A DNA stretch of 64,000 nucleotides from Pedobacter chitinilyticus (GCF_003313385.1 NZ_QMHN01000001.1:521673-585672), one strand, 5' to 3'. Shown: positions 35,404 to 45,009, numbered from the stretch's first letter. Notes: generated by a model from the letters alone, not told the origin. Numbers and translations: made by a program.

Positions 35404-35418
35404 CTAAAACTTAATTTT

Positions 35419-36000
35419 ATGACGAGTACAGTAAACATTAAAAATGAAGCGCTAAAGAATGGGCTAATTTGGGGAGCGGTAAACATCGTATTATTCTTGG
35501 CCACTTGGTATTTGGCACCAAGCCTAATGAGTTCTTATGCATATGCAGCTATCACCATTTTGATAGGGATTGCGTTTGCCATCTTTTTCTGCATTGATAT
35601 GCGTAAAAAAGTAGGTGGATATTGGACTTTTGGAGAGGCATTATGGCCAATCTTTGTCACTTTTGTTTTGGCAATGGGAATTGTTTTTGTGTTTAACATT
35701 GTTTTTGGTAAATACATCGATCCAAGCTATCCTGAAAAAATGAAGGAAATGGTTTTAACCAAAACAGAATCTACAATGAAATCTTTTGGCTTATCTGATG
35801 AGGAAATTAGCAAAGCTATGGATAAAACTCACGAGAATGTGGAACAGCAATTTTCTCCTAACTTTTCTCAGGCGATAGTAGGTTTTGGTATTTCGGCGGT
35901 AATGTATTTTATTGGTGCGTTAATTTTTGCTTTGATCTTTAAAAGAAGCAATCCTAACCCATTTGACAACCCTGCGCAGAACAATACAGAAGGGAATTAA
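35419..36000 (+). CDS. DUF4199 membrane protein
   Basis: A 193-residue inner-membrane protein of the DUF4199 type with four membrane segments: about 13-33, 41-60, 77-97 and 155-178. The large loop between 100 and 150 is charged and helical (TKTESTMKSFGLSDEEISKAM). The function is unknown; the family is common in Bacteroidota beside glycosyltransferases, as here. Confidence 0.8.
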   Translation: MTSTVNIKNEALKNGLIWGAVNIVLFLATWYLAPSLMSSYAYAAITILIGIAFAIFFCIDMRKKVGGYWTFGEALWPIFVTFVLAMGIVFVFNIVFGKYIDPSYPEKMKEMVLTKTESTMKSFGLSDEEISKAMDKTHENVEQQFSPNFSQAIVGFGISAVMYFIGALIFALIFKRSNPNPFDNPAQNNTEGN

Positions 36001-36131
36001 AACCTTATCGAAATATTATTCAAACGTGCATTTTTCTCAATTTATTTGATGAAATTTGCACGTTGTTTTTTGTAAGCATTTGCTTTCAATTTAGTGTCTT
36101 CATATCTGATACTAATACTCAATACTAAAAA

Positions 36132-37082
36132 ATGGACATATCAGTAGTAGTACCTTTATATAACGAAGAAGAGTCGTTGCCTGAATTAATTGCTTGGATA
36201 GATGAGGTGATGCAAAAGCACCAGTTTTCTTACGAAGCAGTTTTTATAGATGATGGCAGTACCGACCGTTCTTGGCAGATGATCACCGAGCTAAAGCAAA
36301 AATTTGCCAGTATTAAAGCAGTTAAATTTAGACGTAACTACGGTAAATCAGCAGCTTTAAACGTTGGTTTTGCAGCAGCGCAAGGCGAGGTTATTATTAC
36401 CATGGATGCTGATTTGCAAGACAGTCCGGATGAAATTCCTGAACTTTACCGTAGAATAAAGGAAGAAAGCTACGATGTGATTTCGGGCTGGAAAAAGAAG
36501 CGCTACGACCCCATTACCAAAACCATTCCTACCAAATTGTTTAATGCTGCCACCCGTAAAATGAGCGGTATTCAGCTGAATGATTTTAACTGTGGATTAA
36601 AAGCTTACCGTCATGATGTGGTGAAAACCATTGAAGTATATGGTGAGATGCACCGTTACATTCCTGTGCTAGCCAAATGGGCGGGTTTTGCCAAAATAGG
36701 AGAGCAGGTGGTAGAACACCGTGCCCGTAAATATGGCGTAACCAAATTCGGATTAAGCCGTTTTATCAATGGATTTTTGGATTTAATGTCCATTTTCTTT
36801 GTGGGTAAATTTGGCAAAAGACCAATGCACTTCTTTGGTTCATTGGGTGTGTTGAGCTTCTTTATTGGGATCATTATGACGCTGTACATCATGATCGAAA
36901 AGCAGGTGTTGATCTGGAATAATTTGCCATACCGTAACTCAACAGACCAACCGTTATTTTACTTAGCATTGGTGGCCATTATTGTAGGTTCGCAAATGTT
37001 TTTAGCAGGCTTTGTAGCCGAGTTGGTAGGCCGCAATGCTCCAGAAAGAAACCAGTATTTAATAGAAAAAGAGATTAATTAG
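36132..37082 (+). CDS. GT2 glycosyltransferase with C-terminal membrane segments
   Basis: GtrB/DPMS-like family 2 glycosyltransferase. Nucleotide-sugar motifs VVVPLYNEEES, FIDDGSTD and the metal-binding DADLQDSPDE are present; two C-terminal membrane segments (~235-255 and ~275-295) anchor it to the inner membrane. Such enzymes usually move a sugar to polyprenyl phosphate; the sugar is unknown. First of a pair of GT2 genes (36 bases apart) between DUF4199 and a membrane protein. Confidence 0.88.
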   Translation: MDISVVVPLYNEEESLPELIAWIDEVMQKHQFSYEAVFIDDGSTDRSWQMITELKQKFASIKAVKFRRNYGKSAALNVGFAAAQGEVIITMDADLQDSPDEIPELYRRIKEESYDVISGWKKKRYDPITKTIPTKLFNAATRKMSGIQLNDFNCGLKAYRHDVVKTIEVYGEMHRYIPVLAKWAGFAKIGEQVVEHRARKYGVTKFGLSRFINGFLDLMSIFFVGKFGKRPMHFFGSLGVLSFFIGIIMTLYIMIEKQVLIWNNLPYRNSTDQPLFYLALVAIIVGSQMFLAGFVAELVGRNAPERNQYLIEKEIN

Positions 37083-37117
37083 CAGATTGGCTAATTAGAA
37101 AATCAGCTAATTAAAGC

Positions 37118-38083
37118 ATGTTCTTCTCCATCATCATCCCATTATACAATAGACCGCAGGAAATTAAGGAACTGTTATCCACTTTGTGCAAGCAAACTTA
37201 CATGCAGTTTGAAGTGCTGGTGATAGAAGATGGTTCTGTAAAAGATGCCAAGGATATTGTAGCTTCCTTTGAAAACAAACTTGATGTAAAGTATTTCTAC
37301 AAAGAAAATTCAGGACAGGGCTTTTCCCGAAATTTTGGCTTTGAACGTGCCAAAGGCGATTATTTCATCATTTTCGATTCGGATATTCTAGTGCCTTCCG
37401 ATTATTTGGAGACGGTGAAAGATTACCTGTTTGAGCACCAGTTAGATGCTTTTGGTGGACCAGATGCCGCACACGAAAGCTTTACACCTGTACAAAAGGC
37501 CATCAGCTATGCCATGACTTCGCCTTTTACCACTGGTGGCATTAGAGGTAATAAAAAGCATATCGGTCAGTTTCATCCACGTAGCTTTAACATGGGCATT
37601 TCAAGAGAGGTTTATGAAAAAGTGGGCGGTTTTATCTTAACCCGTTTAGGCGAAGACATTGAATATAGTATCCGTATCCACGAAAACGGATTTAAAATAG
37701 GACTTATTCCTGCCGCCAAGGTTTACCATAAACGACGCACCAGTTTTACACAATTTTACAAGCAGCTTCATTTTTTCGGCAGAGCTCGAATCAATATCTA
37801 CAAACATTTTCCTTCAGAGTTAAAACTGGTACATTTTTTTCCTGCTGTTTTTACGCTTGGACTGGGATTTGTGATTCTTTGCAACATTTTTTACACGCCT
37901 TTGGCCTACGTTGGAAATTTCTTGGTGCTGCTGTATTTTCTGTTGATATTTTTTCATGCTTGGCAGCTCAACAAATCAATAAAAATTGCATTTTTGAGTG
38001 TCATTGCATCGTTTATCCAGTTAACGGCCTACGGTTTAGGCTTTATACAGGATTTTGTTAAAAGAGTGATATTTAGAAATTAA
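37118..38083 (+). CDS. GT2 glycosyltransferase
   Basis: Family 2 glycosyltransferase of 321 residues. FSIIIPLYNRPQEI and the FDSDILVPSDYL metal motif lie in the N-terminal fold; the acceptor-side GEDIEYSIRI motif is visible. Two hydrophobic segments near residues 240-290 suggest membrane association. Probably a cell-surface glycan enzyme; donor and acceptor unknown. Confidence 0.86.
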   Translation: MFFSIIIPLYNRPQEIKELLSTLCKQTYMQFEVLVIEDGSVKDAKDIVASFENKLDVKYFYKENSGQGFSRNFGFERAKGDYFIIFDSDILVPSDYLETVKDYLFEHQLDAFGGPDAAHESFTPVQKAISYAMTSPFTTGGIRGNKKHIGQFHPRSFNMGISREVYEKVGGFILTRLGEDIEYSIRIHENGFKIGLIPAAKVYHKRRTSFTQFYKQLHFFGRARINIYKHFPSELKLVHFFPAVFTLGLGFVILCNIFYTPLAYVGNFLVLLYFLLIFFHAWQLNKSIKIAFLSVIASFIQLTAYGLGFIQDFVKRVIFRN

Positions 38084-38154
38084 AGCAGAGCGATAAATGT
38101 TTGGCGATTAGATTAACGCAAGACGCTTATCGCCAGACAATAAAAAATAGCAAA

Positions 38155-39030
38155 ATGATCAATTATTTAAAAGAAAGTACCTTTGCCGTGAAGGATGTCA
38201 TTATGCAGGCGTGGAAGGTGACCAAGGAAAACTATCTTTCGATTGCTACCCTGTGCTTTCTGATTTTTTTGACGGCCTCTACCTCAACCTTTATGGCCTT
38301 CTTCATGGAGGAAGTTAATATCGGGATTAAATTGGTGATGCTACTCATTTTTATGATGAGCTATTGCGTGGTAGAGTTGTGTTTGATCAAATATATCTTC
38401 AAGCTTTTGGATACCGAAAATGCAGATATTCAAATTGTAGAGACTTTACCTACCAGAGCTGAAATCATCAAGTTTTTAGTAGCTACGGTGTATTTTGGAT
38501 TGAGTATTTTCTTTGTAGGGGTGTTATTAATGCCAGTACTCTACTTGCTTGATATGGTGCTTAAATTGATGGTAAGCCAGGGCATTATAGCAGGTTATTC
38601 GCAAACAGGTGCTATCATTGTAAATGTTGCCGTAGGTATTGCCATCCTTAGTATTTTCTTCACTTTCGTGAGAATTATCTTTTTCCCATTTTTCATTATC
38701 GATAAGCACAGTTCTCCATTTGAGTCTATTAAATTGAGCTTGGCCACTACCAAAGGTAATTTCATCAAGTTATTAATGATTTTATTGGGTTTGGTGATTG
38801 TGCAGGCCATTGTTTTCGGCTTCTTTTATATTGTGATCTTAATGGGCTTTAGGTTGGTGAACCTTTTCTTAGATTATGATATCAGCCAATACAGTTCATT
38901 AATTGTGGTTGTTTTCAGCTCCTTTGTGATTGTACCCTTTTCTACCGCGTTTTTTGCCGTAGCTTATCGCAAAATCATGAGCGAATATAAAGGTGACGAA
39001 CATCCAGACATCATCCACAATATTGTTTAG
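38155..39030 (+). CDS. Predicted integral membrane protein of unknown family
   Basis: ATG 38155 is preferred over the frame start at 38101: the earlier residues are hydrophilic and the Met at 38155 begins MINYLKESTFAVKDVI. About 290 residues with roughly six hydrophobic segments (two near 35-85, two in the middle, two near the end), no enzymatic motif. The layout resembles membrane proteins of glycerophosphodiester-type operons, but I cannot name it. Cotranscribed position after the GT2 pair suggests a membrane or envelope role. Confidence 0.65.
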   Translation: MINYLKESTFAVKDVIMQAWKVTKENYLSIATLCFLIFLTASTSTFMAFFMEEVNIGIKLVMLLIFMMSYCVVELCLIKYIFKLLDTENADIQIVETLPTRAEIIKFLVATVYFGLSIFFVGVLLMPVLYLLDMVLKLMVSQGIIAGYSQTGAIIVNVAVGIAILSIFFTFVRIIFFPFFIIDKHSSPFESIKLSLATTKGNFIKLLMILLGLVIVQAIVFGFFYIVILMGFRLVNLFLDYDISQYSSLIVVVFSSFVIVPFSTAFFAVAYRKIMSEYKGDEHPDIIHNIV

Positions 39031-39112
39031 ATATCATTAGCTTAAGTAAGCTTTATTTATGTTTGAGTTTAAAGATAGAAAGAAAAAGAGCCTGTAGGCA
39101 TTGAGAAGTATT

Positions 39113-40612
39113 ATGGGAATCAAATCATCGCTGAGCAAAGTATTTGCATCTTTTGTCCTTAAAAAAATTGAGTCTTGGAAATTCAATGCTGTAGATGCCC
39201 AGGAACGCACCTTGCAAAAATTAATTGCCGAAGCTAAAAATACCGTTTTTGGAGCCGACCATCATTTCCACGACATCAAAAACTATCAAGATTTTAAAGA
39301 ACGGGTTCCCATAAGAGATTATGAAGACCTACGACCATATATTGAAAGGGTGGTGGAGGGCGAACCTGATATCTTATGGAAAAATAAGCCGCAGTATTTT
39401 GCCAAGACCTCAGGCACTACTTCTGGTGTTAAATATATTCCCATTTCAAAGGAGTCGATGCCAGAGCATATCAAGGCGGCGAGAAATGCACTATTGACCT
39501 ATATCCACGAAACAGGCAATGCCAAATTTGTAGATGGCAAGATGATTTTTTTACAGGGAAGTCCTGTGCTAACGGAAAAGCATGGCATTAAAATAGGGCG
39601 ACTTTCGGGTATTGTGGCGCATTTAGTGCCTGCTTATCTGCAAAAGAACAGAATGCCAAGCTATGAAACCAATTGCATTGAAGATTGGGAGCAAAAAGTG
39701 GAGGCCATTGTAGGTGAAACGCTTCACGAGGACATGAGACTGATTTCGGGTATTCCGCCTTGGGTGCAAATGTATTTCGATAAGCTTTCAGAAAAATCAG
39801 GCGGCAAAACCATCAAGGATATTTTCAAAAACTTTGAGTTGTTTGTGTATGGCGGGGTGAATTTCGAACCTTATCGTGCAAAAATTGAAGCCAGTATTGG
39901 TAAAAAAATAGCTGCGATTGAAACCTATCCAGCATCGGAGGGGTTTATCGCTTATCAGGACAGTCAGACCGAAAAGGGATTGTTGTTATTGGCTGATGCG
40001 GGAATGTTTTATGAATTTGTTCCAGCGGATGAATATTACAATGATAAACCTACCCGATTAAGTTTAGGAGAAGTAGAAATCGATAAAAATTACGCCTTGA
40101 TCTTGAATACCAATGCAGGACTTTGGGGTTACAGCATAGGTGACACGGTTAAGTTTATCTCCCTTAATCCTTATAAAATAATGGTTACGGGAAGAATTAA
40201 ACATTTTATTTCGGCCTTTGGCGAGCACGTGATTGGAGAAGAGGTGGAACATGCACTGCTTTCGGTAGCAAATGAAGAGGGCGTAGAAATTACAGAATTT
40301 ACCGTAGCTCCACAGGTAAACCCAGCAGAAAGCGAATTGCCTTACCATGAGTGGTTTGTAGAGTTTTCTAAAGCGCCGCAAGACTTAGCTGCATTTAGTT
40401 TAAAGGTAGATTTAGCCCTACAACAAAAAAACATTTACTATTTTGACCTCATTGAAGGAAATATCTTGCAGCCTTTGAAGATAAGAACGCTTGCTAAAGA
40501 TGCTTTTGTAAATTACATGAAAGCCCAAGGTAAACTTGGCGGACAAAACAAGGTGCCTAGATTAAGTAATGACAGGAAGATCGCAGAGGGGTTAAAGGAT
40601 TACATTAAATAG
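39113..40612 (+). CDS. GH3 auxin-responsive-promoter family adenylate-forming enzyme
   Basis: A 499-residue protein of the plant-GH3-like family found widely in Bacteroidota. FAKTSGTTSGVKYIPIS is the ATP/P-loop-like A3 motif of adenylating enzymes; later ETYPASEGF, TNAGLWGYSIGDTV and GRIKHFISAFGEHVI (hinge and Lys-binding part) follow. GH3 enzymes activate a carboxylate and link it to an amino acid, but the bacterial substrates are unknown. Start ATG 39113 is chosen over the TTG at 39101. Confidence 0.88.
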   Translation: MGIKSSLSKVFASFVLKKIESWKFNAVDAQERTLQKLIAEAKNTVFGADHHFHDIKNYQDFKERVPIRDYEDLRPYIERVVEGEPDILWKNKPQYFAKTSGTTSGVKYIPISKESMPEHIKAARNALLTYIHETGNAKFVDGKMIFLQGSPVLTEKHGIKIGRLSGIVAHLVPAYLQKNRMPSYETNCIEDWEQKVEAIVGETLHEDMRLISGIPPWVQMYFDKLSEKSGGKTIKDIFKNFELFVYGGVNFEPYRAKIEASIGKKIAAIETYPASEGFIAYQDSQTEKGLLLLADAGMFYEFVPADEYYNDKPTRLSLGEVEIDKNYALILNTNAGLWGYSIGDTVKFISLNPYKIMVTGRIKHFISAFGEHVIGEEVEHALLSVANEEGVEITEFTVAPQVNPAESELPYHEWFVEFSKAPQDLAAFSLKVDLALQQKNIYYFDLIEGNILQPLKIRTLAKDAFVNYMKAQGKLGGQNKVPRLSNDRKIAEGLKDYIK

Positions 40613-40615
40613 ATT

Positions 40616-40662
40616 GTCATTCCGAGGAACGAGGAATCTCAGGAGATACTTCGCTGCGCCCT
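40616..40662. repeat. Half palindromic element left of the transposase
   Basis: GTCATTCCGAG then GAGGAATCTC then CTTCGCTGCGCC: the left half of the GTCATTC family, lacking its right arm (GAATGAC). It stops where the transposase segment begins, as if the insertion replaced the right arm. Confidence 0.55.
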
Positions 40663-40701
40663 GTATGAAAAAAATAATAAGTATTGATGAACTAATTTGT
40701 T

Positions 40702-41154
40702 ATGGCTGGTACTTTCGCTCAAATATACATTCAGATTGTATTTGCTGTAAAAGGCAGAGATAACTTAATAAATGCTAGTTGGGAAGAGGAATTGTATAAG
40801 TACATTTCGGGAATTGTTAAAAACAAAGAGCAAAAGATGTTGGCGATTAATGGAATGCCTGATCATGTTCACTTCTTAATTGGAATGAAGCCATCTTGTT
40901 GTTTGTCAGACTTGGTTAGAGAAATAAAAAAGTCATCGAATGAGTTTGTGAATGAAAAGAAATACTCAAAATTCAAATTTCAATGGCAAGAAGGATATGG
41001 AGCATTTTCTTATGGTCATTCTTCTTTGAACGAAGTAATAGCATATATAAATAACCAAAAGCAACACCATAAAAAGAAAACTTTTAAAGAAGAGTATAAG
41101 CAGTTTTTAGAAAAATTTAATATTGAATACAAAGAAGAGTATTTATTTGAATAG
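40702..41154 (+). CDS. IS200-like/REP-associated tyrosine transposase
   Basis: A 150-residue single-strand DNA transposase of the HUH Y1 type. HUH motif MPDHVHFLI (His55, His57), catalytic Tyr115 in IAYINNQKQHH, and the small size are diagnostic. No TnpB companion is present. It is bordered left by a half palindrome and right by a four-unit repeat array. This is the layout of REP-associated transposases, which tend palindromic repeats; whether it is a mobile IS or a domesticated one cannot be said. The gene is intact. Confidence 0.88.
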   Translation: MAGTFAQIYIQIVFAVKGRDNLINASWEEELYKYISGIVKNKEQKMLAINGMPDHVHFLIGMKPSCCLSDLVREIKKSSNEFVNEKKYSKFKFQWQEGYGAFSYGHSSLNEVIAYINNQKQHHKKKTFKEEYKQFLEKFNIEYKEEYLFE

Positions 41155-41165
41155 ATGATCTAAAC

Positions 41166-41725
41166 GACCTTGAAAAGGTCAAATGCTTATGGATAAAACG
41201 ATTGGAGGGAATACGACCCTGTCGGGGTCGCATATCATACGACATGAAGCCTATAGGTATTTCATTCCTTCGGGATTGAAAGAGATAATGATTTAAATGG
41301 AAGGGTAAAGACCTTGAAAAGGTCAAATGCTTATAGATAAAACGATGGAAGGGAATACGATCCTGTCGGGGTCGCATATCATACGACATGAAGCCTATAG
41401 GTATTTCATCCCTTCGGAATGGAAAAAGAGATAATGATTTAAATGGAAGGGTAAAGACCTTGAAAAGGTTAAATGTTTATTGATAAACGATAGAAGGGAA
41501 TACGATCCTGTTGGGGTCGAATATCATACGACATGAAGCCTATAGGTATTTCATTCCTTCGGAGTGGAAAAATAGATGACGATTTAAATGGAAGGGTAAA
41601 GACCTTGAAAAGGTCAAATGCTTATAGATAAAGCGATAGAAGGTAATACGACCCTGTTGGGGTCGCATATCCACAATAACCTAAATTCTATAAGTATATC
41701 ATCTCTTCGAGATGAAAAAAATAGA
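41166..41725. repeat. Tandem array of four ~145-bp hairpin units next to the transposase
   Basis: Units start with GACCTTGAAAAGGT at 41166, 41310, 41456 and 41601, so lengths are 144, 146, 145 and a diverged last unit. Each holds hairpins GACCTT/AAGGTC, CGACCC (or CGATCC)/GGGTCG, and a TTC-loop stem near the end, e.g. TCATCTC (41699-41705) with GAGATGA (41709-41715). Unit four diverges after GGTCGCATATC and reaches into the 5' end of dxr. Not CRISPR: repeats are long, contiguous and without spacers. Confidence 0.85.
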
Positions 41726-41798
41726 CAAATATTTAAAAATAAAAAAGATAGCAATCTTTAAAAGCGAAATATTTAACAATTTAACAATTAAAACAATT

Positions 41799-42971
41799 TT
41801 GCAATATAAAAACATATCTATACTAGGCTCTACAGGTTCCATTGGAACACAAGCACTGGAAGTAGTGCGGGCAAATCCCAGCTTATACAAGGTTGATGCC
41901 CTAACTGCGCAACAAAATGCCAGTTTGCTCATTGCACAAGCCTTGGAATTTAAACCAGAGTTGGTCGTAATAGGCGATGAAACCCTATATCAACAAGTGA
42001 AAGAAGCCTTGCCAAACACTAAGGTAATGGCAGGTGAGGAAGCATTACTGGCAGCTGTTCAGTTACCGCAAACCCATTTGGTGTTAACTGCAGTAATGGG
42101 TTCAGTAGGATTAAAGCCAACCATTGCTGCCATTGAAGCTAAAAAAGACATAGGTTTGGCCAACAAGGAAACCTTAGTCGTGGCTGGAGAGCTGGTGATG
42201 AGCTTAGCCAAACAACACGGTGTAAACATCATTCCAGTAGATTCAGAGCACTCTGCTATTTTCCAATGTTTGGTGGGAGAGGAACAAAGTGCCATTGAAA
42301 AAATATTGCTCACGGCTTCAGGCGGACCATTTAGAGGAAAGGATAGGGAGTTTTTAGCGAAAGTTACCAAAAATGAAGCGCTTAAACATCCTAACTGGGT
42401 GATGGGCGCTAAAATAACCATCGATTCAGCTTCGTTAATGAACAAAGGTTTGGAGGCCATAGAAGCCAAATGGTTGTTTAACTTGCAGCCAGAGCAGGTA
42501 GAGGTGGTGGTGCACCCACAATCTATCATCCATTCGATGGTACAATTTACCGACGGTTCTATCAAAGCGCAAATGGGCGTTCCAGATATGAAACTCCCAA
42601 TCCATTACGCATTGGCTTATCCCAACAGGCTAAAAACAGATTTCGAGCGTTTTAGCTTTTTAAAATATCCCGAATTGACATTTTCCGAGGCAGATACAAA
42701 AAGTTTTCGTAACCTTGAGCTGGCTTATATCGCTATGCAAAAAGGCGGAAATATGCCATGCATCTTAAATGCAGCCAATGAAATAGTGGTAGACGCATTT
42801 TTGAAAGATAAAATAGGCTTTTTGGAAATGAGTGAGGTGATTGAACAGTGTATGAACGAAATGGACTTCGTGGCACAGCCAACATTGAACCATTATTTAG
42901 AAACCGACCAGCTTACCCGTATATTTGCGCACCAGTTGGTAACAAAACAAATAGTAACACATCTAAAATAG
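41799..42971 (+). CDS. dxr: 1-deoxy-D-xylulose 5-phosphate reductoisomerase
   Basis: Second enzyme of the MEP isoprenoid pathway, making MEP from DXP with NADPH. The cofactor loop SILGSTGSIGTQ lies at the N-terminus; GLANKETLV, VDSEHSAIFQ, the catalytic SGGPFRG and NKGLEAIEA follow. I chose TTG 41799 because it gives the normal start, seven residues before the Gly-rich loop. The longer frame with ATG 41712 adds 29 low-complexity residues and its ATG lies inside the last repeat unit, in a hairpin arm. The TTG start is an inference; N-terminal sequencing would settle it. Starts an operon with rseP and hscB. Confidence 0.9.
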   Translation: MQYKNISILGSTGSIGTQALEVVRANPSLYKVDALTAQQNASLLIAQALEFKPELVVIGDETLYQQVKEALPNTKVMAGEEALLAAVQLPQTHLVLTAVMGSVGLKPTIAAIEAKKDIGLANKETLVVAGELVMSLAKQHGVNIIPVDSEHSAIFQCLVGEEQSAIEKILLTASGGPFRGKDREFLAKVTKNEALKHPNWVMGAKITIDSASLMNKGLEAIEAKWLFNLQPEQVEVVVHPQSIIHSMVQFTDGSIKAQMGVPDMKLPIHYALAYPNRLKTDFERFSFLKYPELTFSEADTKSFRNLELAYIAMQKGGNMPCILNAANEIVVDAFLKDKIGFLEMSEVIEQCMNEMDFVAQPTLNHYLETDQLTRIFAHQLVTKQIVTHLK

Positions 42972-42990
42972 AAACACACGACAATACAAT

Positions 42991-44391
42991 ATGGACGGAT
43001 TGATTATGGCGGGCCAGCTTTTGCTGGGACTATCGATACTAGTAATCTTACACGAGTTAGGACATTTTTTAGCAGCAAGAGCTTTTGGAATTAAAGTAGA
43101 AAAATTTTACCTCTTTTTTGACGCTTGGGGATTTAAACTATTCAGCTTCAAAGTAGGCGATACAGAATATGGTGTAGGTTGGTTACCATTAGGTGGCTAC
43201 GTGAAAATTTCGGGAATGATAGACGAGTCTATGGATACCGAACAATTGGCAGCACCAGCACAACCTTGGGAATTTCGTTCAAAACCAGCTTGGCAACGTT
43301 TAATCGTAATGCTTGGCGGTATTATTGTGAACGTAATTGTTGGTATTGTTATCTTCTGGATGGTAGCTTTTAAATATGGAGATACATTTATCGTTAATGA
43401 TAAACTGACCAATGGAGTGAATCCTGGAATCATAGGAAAACAGATTGGCTTGCAGACAGGAGATAGAATATTGGCAGTAAATGGTCAGAAGCTAGTGTAT
43501 TTTGATGAATTATTAAGCTCAAAAGTGCTTTTTGGAGGCTCTAAACTGACTATTTCTAGAGAAGGTAAAGCAATGGATTTAAGGGTTCCTGAAACTGTTT
43601 TAGATAGCGTTAGCAAATACACCATTAAGTCTTTTGTAATGCCTAGAATGGTTGCTAAAAAGATAGATTCTGTAGCTAGTCCAAAAGATTTACAGCCTTC
43701 GTTAGGTATCTTTGCTAAGATAAAGGCAATATTTGTTAAGCCAGAACCTGTAAAAATTGAAGCTCCAGCTTATGAGGCAGGATTTAAAAAGGGAGACAGT
43801 ATCTTAGCTGTTAATGGAAAAAACATCCGTTTTTTTGACGATTTTACTACTGAGGTAGGCGCTAAAGCAGGAAAAACTATTAGTGTAAGTTTACTTCGAA
43901 ATGGAGAAGTGTTAAACCTTCATCCTAAAGTATCAAAAGATGGTACTATTGGTCTGATCATTCCTTCAGTACCTCCAGCGTCTATCAATCTTCAATATGG
44001 ATTTGTAGAGTCTTTTTCTATAGGGATTAATAAGGGATGGTCATCTTTTAAAGATAATGCAAAAGGTATTTGGAAAATGATTACGGGTAAATTGAGTACA
44101 CGTAATATCAGTAGTCCGATAGGCATTGCAAGTGCATATGGAAGTACATTTGAATGGGAAAGGTTTTGGAGTTTAACAGGATTGATATCTATGGCATTGG
44201 CTTTTATGAACCTACTACCAATTCCAGCTTTAGATGGTGGACATGTTGTTTTCTTAATTGTCGAAATGATCAAAGGAAAGCCATTAAGTGATAAATTTAT
44301 GGAAAGGGCTCAAGTGGTAGGTTTTGTTATTTTATTATGTTTAATGGTTTACGCGTTTGGTAATGATATATTAAAGAAATTTGGGATATAA
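42991..44391 (+). CDS. rseP: RIP metalloprotease RseP
   Basis: Site-2 protease in the inner membrane that cuts anti-sigma factors inside the bilayer. The zinc motif HELGH (21-25) is in the first membrane segment, two PDZ domains fill the periplasmic part (~140-200 and ~250-320), and LLPIPALDGGHVVF holds the second ligand region. Its 466-residue length is normal. Substrates here are unknown; several ECF systems in this genome type use FecR-like anti-sigma proteins, and one lies at 51.2 kb. 19 bases from dxr. Confidence 0.93.
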   Translation: MDGLIMAGQLLLGLSILVILHELGHFLAARAFGIKVEKFYLFFDAWGFKLFSFKVGDTEYGVGWLPLGGYVKISGMIDESMDTEQLAAPAQPWEFRSKPAWQRLIVMLGGIIVNVIVGIVIFWMVAFKYGDTFIVNDKLTNGVNPGIIGKQIGLQTGDRILAVNGQKLVYFDELLSSKVLFGGSKLTISREGKAMDLRVPETVLDSVSKYTIKSFVMPRMVAKKIDSVASPKDLQPSLGIFAKIKAIFVKPEPVKIEAPAYEAGFKKGDSILAVNGKNIRFFDDFTTEVGAKAGKTISVSLLRNGEVLNLHPKVSKDGTIGLIIPSVPPASINLQYGFVESFSIGINKGWSSFKDNAKGIWKMITGKLSTRNISSPIGIASAYGSTFEWERFWSLTGLISMALAFMNLLPIPALDGGHVVFLIVEMIKGKPLSDKFMERAQVVGFVILLCLMVYAFGNDILKKFGI

Positions 44392-44466
44392 ATTTATGAT
44401 GTTAGGGGGGTAGTATTTGAATTATTTTAAACTAGCCCCTAATTCCTAGTCCCTAATACCTGTAAA

Positions 44467-44994
44467 ATGAACTATTTCGAACTTTACGATTTGCCAGTAA
44501 GTTTTCATCCAGATCAAAATGTGGTGAAACAACAGTTTTATGCGCTGAGCAAAAAGTACCATCCAGATTTCTACATCAACGAAAGTGCGGAGAAGCAGGA
44601 AGAGGTTTTGGAACTTTCTACCCTGAATAACAAAGCTTTTCAGGTACTAAAAGATCCTCAAAAGGTATTGCAATATGTGCTTACACTTAAAGAGGTAATT
44701 GCCGAGGGTGAAAACTATATCCTGCCACAGTCTTTTTTAATGGAGATGATGGACGTTAATGAAGCCATTATGGATTTGCAATTTGATCCTGATCCAAAAA
44801 AGGCGGAAGAAATTAAGCAGCAGATTAGTGATTTTGCACAAAACTTAGATCAGGAGTTGGCCCAATATACCCAAGGCTTCGAAGCGCTGGATGACGAGCA
44901 GCAAACCTCGCAATTAGCCAAAATCAAAGACATCCATTACAGAAGTAAATACCTTCATCGCCTACAACAGAGCCTAACTAAGATAAATAATTAG
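44467..44994 (+). CDS. hscB: Fe-S cluster co-chaperone HscB
   Basis: J-type co-chaperone that delivers the scaffold IscU to HscA. HPD at residues 32-34 (KKYHPDFY) marks the J-domain, and the C-terminal helical HscB domain (EAIMDLQFDPDPKKAEEIK) follows. The 175-residue length is typical. No hscA or isc genes are adjacent, so it stands alone in this operon end. Confidence 0.9.
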   Translation: MNYFELYDLPVSFHPDQNVVKQQFYALSKKYHPDFYINESAEKQEEVLELSTLNNKAFQVLKDPQKVLQYVLTLKEVIAEGENYILPQSFLMEMMDVNEAIMDLQFDPDPKKAEEIKQQISDFAQNLDQELAQYTQGFEALDDEQQTSQLAKIKDIHYRSKYLHRLQQSLTKINN

Positions 44995-45009
44995 TTATAT
45001 TGTGCTGTT

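Noticed and set aside
41117..41389. 90-residue minus-strand frame with an internal MSYDMRPRQ repeat
   Set aside because: It reads the ~145-bp repeat units in antisense; the protein repeat is only the DNA repeat.
41166..41725. CRISPR array
   Set aside because: Units are about 145 bp, contiguous, with no spacers and no cas genes; hairpins and the Y1 transposase explain it.
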